In this document: piece by piece, positions 8,326-16,290 of the stretch
Numbering within the stretch: the first letter of the stretch is position 1
Layout: every line of letters begins with the position of its first letter
Source: an uncultured Opitutales bacterium
Lineage (GTDB): Bacteria > Verrucomicrobiota > Verrucomicrobiia > Opitutales > Intestinicryptomonadaceae
Assembly (NCBI GenBank): GCA_934613645.1
Contig: CAKTTC010000007.1
Span: 1 to 64,000 of the forward strand
Reading direction: 5' to 3'
Length of the DNA: 64,000 nt
The notes under the pieces: model-generated
Seen by the model: only the letters and a program-made list of their open reading frames with translations
What the model was told of the DNA's origin: nothing
Databases searched by the model: none
Translations under genes and position numbers: made by a program

Positions 8326-9181
8326 GCAAATACAGATTTTGTCGGCTTCGGGCGGCGACTACGAACTTCTCGACAGCGGCGACAGACTCAAGCTGGAACG
8401 CTTCGGCGGCGTTGTTACCGTCCGCAGCGAACCGAAGGCGTGGTGGTCGCCCGCGCAGCCCGAATTGTGGAAAACGGCCGACTGCACATACAATGAGGGG
8501 GCGAAAAAATTTTGGTCGTTCAGCAGGCGCGTTTCGCCGCCCGTTCTCGATTTCGGCGGGGTAAAGTTCGCCGCAAAATTTATGGACGGCACAAAGCACT
8601 TGGGCGTTTTCCCCGAGCAGCTGCCGCATTGGAATTTCATCGTCGAAAGCGCAAAAAAAGCGCGCCGCCAAACGCCGCCCAAGCTGCTGAATCTCTTCGG
8701 CTACACGGGCGCGGCAAGCCTGTTTGCGGCAAAGGCGGGGTTCGAAGTCGCGCACGTAGATGCGTCGAAACCGTCTGTCGATTGGGCGCGGAAAAATCAG
8801 GAAATTTCGGGGTTGCAATCGTGCAAAATCCGCTGGATTGTTGACGACGCCCTCAAATTCGTCAGGCGCGAAATCCGCAGGGGCGTTAAATACGACGCAA
8901 TCGTTTTGGACCCGCCCGCGTTCGGAAGAGGCCCGAAAGGCGAATTGTGGAAGCTTGAAAAAATGCTGCCCGAACTGCTTTCGGCGTGCGCGCAGGTGTT
9001 GTCGGAAAGGCCGATGTTCGTTTTGATAACGCTTTACTCCATTGAGGCGTCGTCGATTATGGCGGGGAATATGCTGCGGCAGTATTTCGGCGGGGCGGAC
9101 GTTTCGTTCGGGGAACTTGTGCTGCGCCCGAAAAACGGGTTCGCGCTGCCGCTTTCCATTTGGGCGAAAGCCGAATTTTAA
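8318..9181 (+). CDS. SAM-dependent RNA methyltransferase (RlmI/RlmK-like core)
   Basis: 287 residues. A beta-rich N-terminal part (LKLERFGGVVTVRSEPKAWW) precedes a Rossmann methyltransferase core with the SAM-binding motif LLNLFGYTGAASLFAAKAG, acidic motif VAHVDASKPSVDWARKN and motif IVLDPPAFGRG. The order and the DPPAFGRG motif match the class I family of large-subunit rRNA cytosine methyltransferases (RlmI, RlmK C-terminal half). The N-terminal PUA domain of RlmI is not obvious, so the substrate is uncertain. It overlaps the end of hisA by 8 bases. Confidence 0.85.
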   Translation: MSEQIQILSASGGDYELLDSGDRLKLERFGGVVTVRSEPKAWWSPAQPELWKTADCTYNEGAKKFWSFSRRVSPPVLDFGGVKFAAKFMDGTKHLGVFPEQLPHWNFIVESAKKARRQTPPKLLNLFGYTGAASLFAAKAGFEVAHVDASKPSVDWARKNQEISGLQSCKIRWIVDDALKFVRREIRRGVKYDAIVLDPPAFGRGPKGELWKLEKMLPELLSACAQVLSERPMFVLITLYSIEASSIMAGNMLRQYFGGADVSFGELVLRPKNGFALPLSIWAKAEF

Positions 9182-9302
9182 CCGCCGCGCCCGAACAGCC
9201 CTTGCGGGCGTCGGAAAATCGTCCCGCAATTCGACAAGCCGAATGCCGTTTTATCCGAGAAAATTGGGTTGCGAAGTCGCGCCGATATGTTAACGTGGCG
9301 GA

Positions 9303-10148
9303 ATGATTTTTTACGATAAAGTGGCAATCCTCGGGGCGGGGCTTTTGGGGGGCTCGCTCGCGAAGGCTTTGAAGGAGCGGTCGCTTGCCCGACGCGTGTC
9401 GGTGTGGTCGCGCAGCGAGTCGACGCGGGCGAAGTGCGCGGCAATGCCCGAGGTTTTCGACGAAGTTTGCGGCAGCCCGTCGGAGGCGGTAAAAAACGCC
9501 GACATAGTTGTGCTTTGCACGCCCACGCAAAACATTCCCGTTCTTGCGCGCGAAATTTGCGCGGCGGTAAAAAGCGGGGCGGTGATAACCGACGTCGGCA
9601 GCGTGAAGGCGAAAATCTGCGCGGAATGCGGCAAAATCTACGGGGGCGGCAACGCCGACTTCGTGGGCTCGCACCCGATGGCGGGTTCGGAAAAAATAGG
9701 CGTAGACTACGCCGACGCGCAGCTGTTCGAAAACCGCCCGTGCTTTGTTGCGTCAAGTTCCGCCGCCGCCGAAAAAATTTCGGCAATGTGGCGCGCCGTG
9801 GGAATGCGCGTTTACTGCGTCTCTCCCGAAGAGCACGACGCAATAGTTGCGCGCGTAAGCCACTTGCCCCACCTGCTTGCGGGCACTTTGTGCCTTGTTT
9901 CCGCCGCCTACAAAACCGATTTGCGCCCGTTCTCGGGCCCGGGCTTCAGAGACACCACGCGCGTGGCGTCGGGTTCGCCCGACATTTGGGACAGCATTGT
10001 AGCCGACAACAAAGACGAAATTCTCGCGGCGGTAAAAGACTGCGCAAACAGCCTTAACGCGCTTGTGGAAAATCTCGAAAACGCCGACTTCGCCGCGGTT
10101 GCGCGGCGTCTGCGCGATGCCAAAAAATTCAGGGACGGACTTGTTTAA
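9303..10148 (+). CDS. tyrA: Prephenate (or arogenate) dehydrogenase
   Basis: 281 residues. The NAD(P)-binding Rossmann motif AILGAGLLGGSLAKAL begins near residue 8. Catalytic and substrate motifs include DVGSVKAKI and GSHPMAGSEKIGVDYA, whose His is the expected catalytic base, and SHLPHLLAG. It oxidatively decarboxylates prephenate in tyrosine synthesis; whether it also accepts arogenate cannot be read from the sequence. No chorismate mutase or ACT domain is fused. Its stop is followed after 1 base by aroA-cmk, so two aromatic-pathway genes form an operon here. Confidence 0.93.
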   Translation: MIFYDKVAILGAGLLGGSLAKALKERSLARRVSVWSRSESTRAKCAAMPEVFDEVCGSPSEAVKNADIVVLCTPTQNIPVLAREICAAVKSGAVITDVGSVKAKICAECGKIYGGGNADFVGSHPMAGSEKIGVDYADAQLFENRPCFVASSSAAAEKISAMWRAVGMRVYCVSPEEHDAIVARVSHLPHLLAGTLCLVSAAYKTDLRPFSGPGFRDTTRVASGSPDIWDSIVADNKDEILAAVKDCANSLNALVENLENADFAAVARRLRDAKKFRDGLV

Positions 10149-10149
10149 A

Positions 10150-12093
10150 ATGGAGACTTTGAAAATAAAACCCTTTAAAACTGCGGTTCGCGCCTCCGTT
10201 TCGCTTCCGGGGTCGAAAAGCATTACAAACAGGGCGTTGATTTTGGCGGCTGCTTCGGGCAGCGGGTGCGAAATCTCGGGCGCGCTGTTTTCGCGCGATA
10301 CGGAAATAATGATGTCGGCGTTGAAGGCTCTCGGGTTCGACGTGCGCGCCGACGCCGAGGCAAAGACAATAGCGGTTTCGGGGCGTCTTGAAAACGGGTT
10401 GTCGGCGGAAATATTCGTGGGCAACGCGGGGACTGCGGCGCGCTTTTTGACGGCTTTGGCGGCGGCTTCGGAGGGCGGCGTTTTCGCGTTCGACTCCGAC
10501 GCCGAAATGTATGCGCGCCCGATGGGCGGGCTTATCCAAGCCCTCGAAGAGCTCGGCGCGGAGTTCGAATTTTCGGGCGAAAAGAACCATTTCCCGTTCG
10601 TAATGCGCACGCACGGGCTGCGCGGCGGAGCGGTCGAGGTCGACGCGGGCGCGTCGAGCCAGATTCTCTCCGCGGTTATGATGGCTTCGAAACTCGCAAA
10701 AACGCCGCTTGAAATCAGGTGCGGGGCGACTGTTTCCGCGCCGTTTGTCAAGATGACCGAAGAAATGATGCGCGCGTTCCCGACTTCGAAATACGCCGTC
10801 GAGCCCGACGCCACTGCGGCGAGCTATTTCGCCGCCTTGCCCGCGGTTGTGGGCGGCGTGTGCGCGCTTGAAAATTTCGCCGCGTGCAGGCTTCAGGGCG
10901 ACGCCAAGTTTCTCGACGTTCTGGAGTCGGCGGGGCTTGTGCGCACTCTCAAAAGCGGGAACGACGTTCTCGTTTTCGGCGCGGACACTTTCATAACAAC
11001 GCCGCTTGAGCTTGATTTCAACGACATCTCCGACACTTTTCTTACCCTTGCAGCCGTTGCCGCGTTCCTGCCGCGCACGCTGAAAATCACGGGCATAAAA
11101 CACACGCGCAAGCAGGAAACCGACCGCGTTGCGGCAATGGCAAGCCAGCTTAAAAAGCTTGCCGCGCGCGTTGTCGAGGGCGAAGACTTCCTCGAAATAA
11201 CATCGTTTGCCGCCGAGCAAAAATGCACCGACAGGCGCGGAATTTTGCAGTGTCTTGCAAAGAGCCTCCCGCAGACGGTGAAAATAGAAACGTTCAACGA
11301 CCACCGCATTGCAATGAGTTTCGGAATTCTCGGCTGCGCCGATTTGGGGCGCGAATGGATTGAAATCGAAAACCCGCAGTGCACTTCCAAAACGTGGCGC
11401 GAATTTTTCGGCGTCCTTGCGGGCGTCGGCGCGGCGTCGGAAAAATTCAGGATTGTCGCCGTTGACGGCGGCGCGGCGGTAGGCAAGTCGAGCGTCTCGA
11501 AGGCGGCTTCGGCGGCGTTGGGCTATATGCACGTCGATACGGGCGCGCACTACAGAAACCTCGCCTACATTCTGCTTGAAGACGGCATTACTCCCGCCGA
11601 AACCGAGCGCGTGCGCGCGCGCCTTCAAACGCTTTCGCTTTCCACGGCGGTGGAGGGCTTCGACGCCAAGGTCTGCTGCAACGGAAAAATTCTGCTTGAA
11701 TCCGACATACGTTGCGAGCGCATAAACGCCAACGTTTCGGTGTTCGCGGCAATTCCGGAAGTGCGCGAATTCCTCAAAAACTACCAGCGTTCAATGGCGG
11801 AGTTCGCGCGCAAAAACGGCTTCGGCGGACTGATTATGGAGGGGCGCGACATAGGCTCGGTGATTTTCCCCGACGCCGACGCCCGCATTTTCCTCGACGC
11901 CGACGAGGCAACCCGCGCCGCGCGCCGCGCAAAGGAGGGCATAACCGACTCGATAGGCAGGCGCGACGAACTCGACAGAAAGCGCAAGGTAGCCCCGCTT
12001 GTGTGCCCCGACGGAGCTACGCGCATCGACACTTCGCACATGTCCAAAGACGAAGTCGTGGCGGAATCAATATTGTGTATTTTAAATTCTTAG
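10150..12093 (+). CDS. aroA-cmk: Bifunctional EPSP synthase / cytidylate kinase fusion
   Basis: One 647-residue reading frame with two complete enzymes. Residues 1 to about 432 are 3-phosphoshikimate 1-carboxyvinyltransferase (LPGSKSITNRALILAAA; VGNAGTAARFLTAL; ARPMGGL; ETDRVAAMASQLKKLAA), giving EPSP for chorismate synthesis. From about residue 433 it is cytidylate kinase, with the P-loop VDGGAAVGKSSVSKA, HVDTGAHYRNLAYIL, EGRDIGSVIFPDA and ARRAKEG, phosphorylating CMP or dCMP. No stop, frameshift or internal restart separates them. Similar fusions are annotated in some proteobacteria, so this one is unusual but not unique. plsC follows after 1 base, the familiar cmk-plsC neighbourhood. Confidence 0.95.
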   Translation: METLKIKPFKTAVRASVSLPGSKSITNRALILAAASGSGCEISGALFSRDTEIMMSALKALGFDVRADAEAKTIAVSGRLENGLSAEIFVGNAGTAARFLTALAAASEGGVFAFDSDAEMYARPMGGLIQALEELGAEFEFSGEKNHFPFVMRTHGLRGGAVEVDAGASSQILSAVMMASKLAKTPLEIRCGATVSAPFVKMTEEMMRAFPTSKYAVEPDATAASYFAALPAVVGGVCALENFAACRLQGDAKFLDVLESAGLVRTLKSGNDVLVFGADTFITTPLELDFNDISDTFLTLAAVAAFLPRTLKITGIKHTRKQETDRVAAMASQLKKLAARVVEGEDFLEITSFAAEQKCTDRRGILQCLAKSLPQTVKIETFNDHRIAMSFGILGCADLGREWIEIENPQCTSKTWREFFGVLAGVGAASEKFRIVAVDGGAAVGKSSVSKAASAALGYMHVDTGAHYRNLAYILLEDGITPAETERVRARLQTLSLSTAVEGFDAKVCCNGKILLESDIRCERINANVSVFAAIPEVREFLKNYQRSMAEFARKNGFGGLIMEGRDIGSVIFPDADARIFLDADEATRAARRAKEGITDSIGRRDELDRKRKVAPLVCPDGATRIDTSHMSKDEVVAESILCILNS

Positions 12094-12094
12094 T

Positions 12095-12751
12095 ATGAGA
12101 AGCAGGTATTTAACATTTAAGGGAAAGTATCTTTACAAGGCTTCGTATTATCTCGCGCAGATAATTTGCGACGTTTTCGCAAGAATTGATTTGCACGGAT
12201 ACGAAAATATGCCCGACTGCCCCTGCGTGATAGCCGCCAACCACGTCAGCTATCTCGATCCCTTCGCCATGGGTTTTTTCAACGAGAACGAACTCTGCAT
12301 TGTAGCGCGCGACTCCCTCATGAAAAATCCGCTTGCAAAGCTCATTCTTACAAACCTCAACGCAATCCCGATAAAGCGCGGGGAATCGGGAAACTTGGGC
12401 GTTTTCAGGGAGATTTTAAAGCGCATACGTTCGGGCAAAACGCTCATAATTTTCCCCGAGGGCACGCGCAGCCCCGACGGACATCTTCAAAAGGGTAAGG
12501 CGGGCGTGGGGCTTATAGCCATGAAAACCAATGTCCCCGTAGTCCCCGTGCGCAGCTTCGGGTTCGAAACGGTTCTTCCGCGTTCGGGCAAACTGCGCGG
12601 CGGCAACAGGGTCGTGATGTGTGTCGGCAAGCCCATTATGCCCGACGAGCTTAACTTCGACAAAGACGACCCCGACAGGGCGCAGAAAATTGTGGACGTA
12701 ATTATGGCGCGCATTGCCGCCATTGAGAAACCGAAAATAAACAGTTTGTAG
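12095..12751 (+). CDS. plsC: 1-acyl-sn-glycerol-3-phosphate acyltransferase
   Basis: 218-residue PlsC-type acyltransferase that makes phosphatidic acid at the inner membrane. The catalytic box is NHVSYLDPF (the NHxxxxD motif). The glycerol phosphate-binding motif is FPEGTRSPDG, and IPIKRGESG and VPVVPVRSFG follow the expected order. It starts 1 base after aroA-cmk and is followed 2 bases later by the SMR exporter gene, so all are probably one transcript. Confidence 0.93.
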   Translation: MRSRYLTFKGKYLYKASYYLAQIICDVFARIDLHGYENMPDCPCVIAANHVSYLDPFAMGFFNENELCIVARDSLMKNPLAKLILTNLNAIPIKRGESGNLGVFREILKRIRSGKTLIIFPEGTRSPDGHLQKGKAGVGLIAMKTNVPVVPVRSFGFETVLPRSGKLRGGNRVVMCVGKPIMPDELNFDKDDPDRAQKIVDVIMARIAAIEKPKINSL

Positions 12752-12753
12752 TT

Positions 12754-13074
12754 ATGGCTTGGCTTATCCTTTTTTTGGCGGGCGTGCTCGAGATTGTCTG
12801 GGTGGTCGCGCTTAAAATGTCGGACAATTTTTCCAAACTTGTGCCCTCCGCGGTGATGGTTGTTTCAATCGTCAGCAGTTTTGTGCTGCTTAACGTGTCG
12901 ATACGCACGCTGCCCATAGGCGTTGCATACGCGGTATGGACGGGCATGGGCGCGGCGGGCGCGGTTGTTGCGGGCATAGTTCTTTTCAAAGAGCCGTGCA
13001 CGTTCTGGCACGTTTTCTTTTTGTCGCTCATTGTCTGCGGGCTTGTGGGCATAAAATTTGTATCGCCCGAATAA
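12754..13074 (+). CDS. Small multidrug resistance family transporter, guanidinium exporter type (Gdx/SugE)
   Basis: 106 residues and four transmembrane helices, the standard SMR size. The first helix carries the conserved Glu in LAGVLEIVWVVALKMS, and helices 3-4 carry PIGVAYAVWTGMGAAGAVV. The EIVW signature and the missing second multidrug-type motif favour the SugE/Gdx guanidinium/proton antiporter subtype over EmrE-type drug exporters, though this rests only on motif inspection. SMR proteins work as dual-topology dimers, and a single gene fits a homodimer. No guanidine riboswitch is seen upstream because the gene directly follows plsC. queE follows after 1 base. Confidence 0.85.
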   Translation: MAWLILFLAGVLEIVWVVALKMSDNFSKLVPSAVMVVSIVSSFVLLNVSIRTLPIGVAYAVWTGMGAAGAVVAGIVLFKEPCTFWHVFFLSLIVCGLVGIKFVSPE

Positions 13075-13075
13075 A

Positions 13076-13678
13076 ATGCAATACAAGGTTGCGGAAAGTT
13101 TTTTGTCGTTTCAGGGAGAGGGGCTTTTTGCGGGGCGAAAGGCGTTTTTCGTGCGCATGTTCGGCTGCAACGTAAAGTGCCCGTGGTGCGACAGCAAATA
13201 CGCGTGGAGCACAGTTGCGTGCGAATCGGCTTCGGCTGACGAACTTGCCCAACGGGCGGCGGCTTCGGGCGCGGAAATGGCGGTGATTACGGGCGGAGAG
13301 CCGTGCCTGCAGGACTTGAGCGGACTTGTTGCGGCGTTGCGCGCGAAAAAAATAGCCGCGCATTTGGAGACTTCGGGAACGCTCGAAATTCCCGATGTCG
13401 ATTGGATTGCCCTAAGCCCCAAGCTGTTTTGCCCGCCGTTGCCCGAAAATGTAGCGCGCGCCGACGAGCTGAAAATGATTGTCTCTTCGCCCGCAGAGCT
13501 TGAAAAATACGCGGCATTTGCGGAGGCGGCAAAACGCGCGCAGGCATTGTGGCTCGAGCCGGAGTGGTCGAAGTCTTCCGACAAGCGTCTGCTTTGCGCC
13601 ATTGCCGACTTCGTGTTGAAGCGCGGCGGAAAATACCGCTGCGGCTGGCAGATGCACAAAAATTATTTCGCGCGGTAG
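13076..13678 (+). CDS. queE: 7-carboxy-7-deazaguanine synthase
   Basis: 200-residue radical SAM enzyme of queuosine/7-deazaguanine synthesis, converting carboxytetrahydropterin to CDG. The iron-sulfur cluster motif CNVKCPWC (CX3CX2C) lies near residue 31, preceded by SFQGEGLFAGRKAFFVR, which is typical of QueE. The glycine-rich SAM motif is TGGEPCLQ. An upstream in-frame start six codons earlier would overlap the SMR gene, so ATG 13076 is chosen. No queC or queD is nearby. The last gene of this + strand run. Confidence 0.92.
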   Translation: MQYKVAESFLSFQGEGLFAGRKAFFVRMFGCNVKCPWCDSKYAWSTVACESASADELAQRAAASGAEMAVITGGEPCLQDLSGLVAALRAKKIAAHLETSGTLEIPDVDWIALSPKLFCPPLPENVARADELKMIVSSPAELEKYAAFAEAAKRAQALWLEPEWSKSSDKRLLCAIADFVLKRGGKYRCGWQMHKNYFAR

Positions 13679-13788
13679 GTGGGCGCGGTTGCGCGTTGCC
13701 TTGCGCGGTTTGCGTGCGCATGGGCTTTTCGGCTAACGCAAATGCGTTTTGTATTTTTTGCGCGGCAAACAGGCGTTTTGCGCGGCGC

Positions 13789-13816
13789 AAAAAAACGCCC
13801 GAAGATTTTTCGGACG
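13789..13816 (-). terminator. Rho-independent terminator for the minus-strand membrane protein gene
   Basis: On the minus strand an 8-base-pair stem (CGTCCGAA with TTCGGGCG, one T-G wobble) and 5-base loop are followed by seven T. It lies 33 bases after the stop of the gene at 13850-14572. Confidence 0.7.
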
Positions 13817-13849
13817 CGTTTGGGTTGCGGCGTGCGGGCGCGAAAAACG

Positions 13850-14572
13850 TCAGTCAAGCCTGAGCAGACGTTGGACAATTCGGTAGCCGAATCCCTCGAA
13901 AACGATGTCGGCCTCGGTGGCAAGCCACGCGGCGGCAAGTGCGAAGCAAACGTAAATCTGCCACTGTTCGTATTTGCCGAACGCGCTTTCGAACACCATT
14001 GGGGCGACAGCCGCAGCCGCCAAAAGCAGGTTCCCCAAAACCGCCAAAGCCGCCTTGAAAGCGGAATTTTTGCACGCCGCCAAAATTTTGTAGCTTAAAA
14101 GCGACATCGCAAGCGTGCCGAAATACAGCACCGAAGTCCACACGGCAAACAGGTTTTTTCCCGAAAGCGCGCAGTTTTCGCCCGCGCCGTTTTGCGCCAA
14201 ATCTACGCATATTACAACAAGCAAAACTTGGTGCGGAATTATGTAAAACAGCATTCCCAAAACGAACAAAATTTTCTTTACGGCGGTGTCTATTTTGAAC
14301 GCCGTGCGAACCGCAAACGCGCATACGAAAACGCACACAAGCGTTATGCACTCCAGAATTGCCATTGAAAAGAACGATTCGTTCGGGGGAAAGGAGGCGT
14401 CGAACGAAGTAAGAATCGAGGCGTCTGCGATACTCCTATACATATACAGAAGCATTGTCCGCAGGTTGTCGGATACAAGCGGCAACGCCGCCGCCGCAAT
14501 TATGCCCAGCGGCGCAAGCGCGCTCCAAAGGCGCGAATTGTCTGAATACGGAGGTATGTTTTTTTCTGCCAT
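13850..14572 (-). CDS. Hypothetical multi-pass membrane protein
   Basis: About 240 residues with six or seven hydrophobic helices (ALAPLGIIAAAALPLV, SMAILECITLVCVFVCAFAV, ILFVLGMLFYIIPHQVLLVV, FAVWTSVLYFGTLAMSLL, AALAVLGNLLLAAAAVAPMV). I recognise no family. ATG 14572 has GGAG at a good distance; an ATG three codons earlier (14581) is also possible. It is a lone minus-strand gene with its own terminator, between queE and the 6S RNA candidate. The absence of conserved polar residues in the helices argues against a simple ion transporter, but no function can be given. Confidence 0.75.
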   Translation of the reverse strand: MAEKNIPPYSDNSRLWSALAPLGIIAAAALPLVSDNLRTMLLYMYRSIADASILTSFDASFPPNESFFSMAILECITLVCVFVCAFAVRTAFKIDTAVKKILFVLGMLFYIIPHQVLLVVICVDLAQNGAGENCALSGKNLFAVWTSVLYFGTLAMSLLSYKILAACKNSAFKAALAVLGNLLLAAAAVAPMVFESAFGKYEQWQIYVCFALAAAWLATEADIVFEGFGYRIVQRLLRLD

Positions 14573-14615
14573 ATTCTCCATTGAGACGATTTTTCCCTTT
14601 TTTGCAAAAAAAAAC

Positions 14616-14644
14616 TTGCTTTAATCGGCCGAATTGACGATAAC
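14616..14644 (+). promoter_or_regulatory. Possible promoter of the 6S RNA candidate
   Basis: TTGCTT (14616-14621), a 17-base spacer and GATAAC (14639-14644) match a sigma-70-type promoter at 4 of 6 positions in each box. It would start transcription near 14651, just where the paired region of the RNA begins. Confidence 0.45.
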
Positions 14645-14650
14645 ACAATC

Positions 14651-14797
14651 AACCTCTGCGGTGTTTGAGACTGTCAAATCCATTTCCCGCCTTAATAGCA
14701 TTATATCGGGAGCTTGACTGCTCGGTGTGGCTGTCATGCCGTCCTTGAACGGAAGGCAAAAGCGTCGGGAGAAGCACCCACCTTTTTCACGGAGGTC
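14651..14797 (+). ncRNA. ssrS: Candidate 6S RNA
   Basis: Noncoding stretch of about 150 bases with 6S-like features. The 5' side begins CCTCTGCGGTG and the 3' side carries GAAGCACCCACC then CGGAGG. CCTCTG (14653-14658) pairs with CGGAGG (14790-14795), and GGTG (14660-14663) with CACC (14779-14782), giving an interrupted closing stem. Inner segments (about 14735-14760) fold into a terminal hairpin, leaving a large central bubble. 6S RNA mimics an open promoter and binds housekeeping RNA polymerase. The match is by eye. A covariance-model search would decide it, and other structured RNAs are possible. The 3' end is uncertain, since further hairpin sequence runs to a T-run near 14850. Confidence 0.5.
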
Positions 14798-14915
14798 GAG
14801 AAATCAACTCGACAAGACGGCACACGTGGGGGTTCTCTTTTTTTTTGCGCGGATAGACAAAGGGTCTTGTCTGCGCGTTTTTTATTTTGAAACGCCGCAG
14901 TTTCGGGGGAAGGAA

Positions 14916-16187
14916 ATGGTTTCCGACAAGTTCAAAAAATTGACGTGGTTGTCGCCGCTGTATTTCATAGAGGGGCTTCCGAACGCCGTGGTCGGGACGC
15001 TCTCGGTGGGGTATTACAAGTCGATGGGCATGGACAATTCCGCGATAGCGTTGCTTACAAGCTCGCTTTACCTGCCGTGGGTTTTGAAGGGCTTTTGGGC
15101 GCCGCTTGTGGACTCGCTTTCGCGCAAACGCGTGTGGATTCTACTGTGCGCGTCGGTGTTTTTTTTGTGCTTTCTGGGGCTTGCGGCGGCGCAGTTCGTA
15201 AAATGCTGGGTGTTCCTTACGGCGTCGATTTTCTGGCTTCTCGGCTTTGCCTCCGCCACGTTCGACATCTCCGCCGACGGCTTCTATATGCTTGCGCTTC
15301 CGCCCAAAGACCAGTCGTTTTTTGTGGGGGTAAGGAACGCATTCTACCGCATAGCCGTGCTGTTCGGGCAGGGGGCGTTGATGGTCGTTGCGGGGAAGGG
15401 CGAAGAGCTTTTCGGCGGCGTTCCGCGCGGTTGGGCGGTGTCGTTCGGAGTGTGCTCGCTCGTGGCGGGCGCGGCAGTCCCGATTCTGTTTTTTGCGTTG
15501 CCGAAACCCGAGTCCGACAAGTCGGCGGGCGCGGAAAACGCGCTCTCGGTTCTGCGGAATATGGGGGCTGTTTTTGCGGAGTTTTTCTCGAGAAAGCACA
15601 TCGGGACGATTTTGGCTTTCGTGCTTTTGTATAGGTTTGCGGAGGCGCAACTGTTGCGCGTAGTTCAGCCGTTTTTGCTCGACGGCGTTGTTGCGGGCGG
15701 CTTGGGAATGTCTACTGTCAGGCTCGGGTTCATCTACGGAACTGTTGCGCCCATCGCGCTTCTGGGCGGCGGGATAATAGGCGGATTTTTGATTTCGAAA
15801 TTCGGCTTGGCGAAAATGATGATGCCCATGGCGTGCGCGATAAATCTGCCGAACATAATATACGTTTACATGGCATACGAGCAGCCGCAGAACGACTTGC
15901 TTAATCTGGCGTTGATTTCGTTCGAACAGTTCGGCTACGGATTGGGATTTTCGAGCTATATGGTGTTTTTGATGTGGGCTTCGCGCGGCGAAAACAAGAC
16001 GGCGGACTACGCAATTTGCACTTCGCTTATGGCGTTGGGAATAATAATTCCGGGGTTTCTCAGCGCGTTTTTACAGCTTTACACAAGCTATACGGCGTTT
16101 TTTGAGTGGATTATGGTTTCGACTGTCGTGTCTTTCGCCGTAACATATTTTGCCGTGCGGCTCGTGAAAAAATCCGACGCGTATTAA
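14916..16187 (+). CDS. Major facilitator superfamily transporter, AmpG-like
   Basis: 423 residues with about 12 hydrophobic helices. The start WLSPLYFIEGLPNAVVGTLS, the loop VDSLSRKRVWILL and the segment ASATFDISADGFYMLAL resemble the AmpG/PAT branch, which imports cell-wall muropeptides (anhydro-sugars) or acetyl-CoA, so muropeptide recycling is a reasonable guess. ATG 14916 is chosen because GGGGAAGGA precedes it; a longer frame would run back into the 6S RNA candidate. A perfect 8-base-pair hairpin overlaps its stop codon. Confidence 0.8.
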   Translation: MVSDKFKKLTWLSPLYFIEGLPNAVVGTLSVGYYKSMGMDNSAIALLTSSLYLPWVLKGFWAPLVDSLSRKRVWILLCASVFFLCFLGLAAAQFVKCWVFLTASIFWLLGFASATFDISADGFYMLALPPKDQSFFVGVRNAFYRIAVLFGQGALMVVAGKGEELFGGVPRGWAVSFGVCSLVAGAAVPILFFALPKPESDKSAGAENALSVLRNMGAVFAEFFSRKHIGTILAFVLLYRFAEAQLLRVVQPFLLDGVVAGGLGMSTVRLGFIYGTVAPIALLGGGIIGGFLISKFGLAKMMMPMACAINLPNIIYVYMAYEQPQNDLLNLALISFEQFGYGLGFSSYMVFLMWASRGENKTADYAICTSLMALGIIIPGFLSAFLQLYTSYTAFFEWIMVSTVVSFAVTYFAVRLVKKSDAY

Positions 16188-16198
16188 GAGGCGTCGGA
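16173..16198. other. Hairpin spanning the stop codon of the AmpG-like gene
   Basis: TCCGACGC (16173-16180) and GCGTCGGA (16191-16198) pair perfectly around a 10-base loop that contains the TAA stop. A run of A precedes it and no T-run follows on the + strand, so it could act as a terminator only for minus-strand transcripts. Confidence 0.4.
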
Positions 16199-16290
16199 CT
16201 GCCCGAGGGCGCGTTTCGGGGGCGGCTTGGGGGCAATTTTGTTCGAATTTTTTGTTGCAAAAACTTCCTTCTGATATTGAATCTGCAACA

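Noticed and set aside
14727..14915. N-terminal extension of the AmpG-like transporter
   Set aside because: It overlaps the 6S RNA candidate and encodes a charged non-conserved stretch. A strong ribosome-binding site lies directly before ATG 14916.
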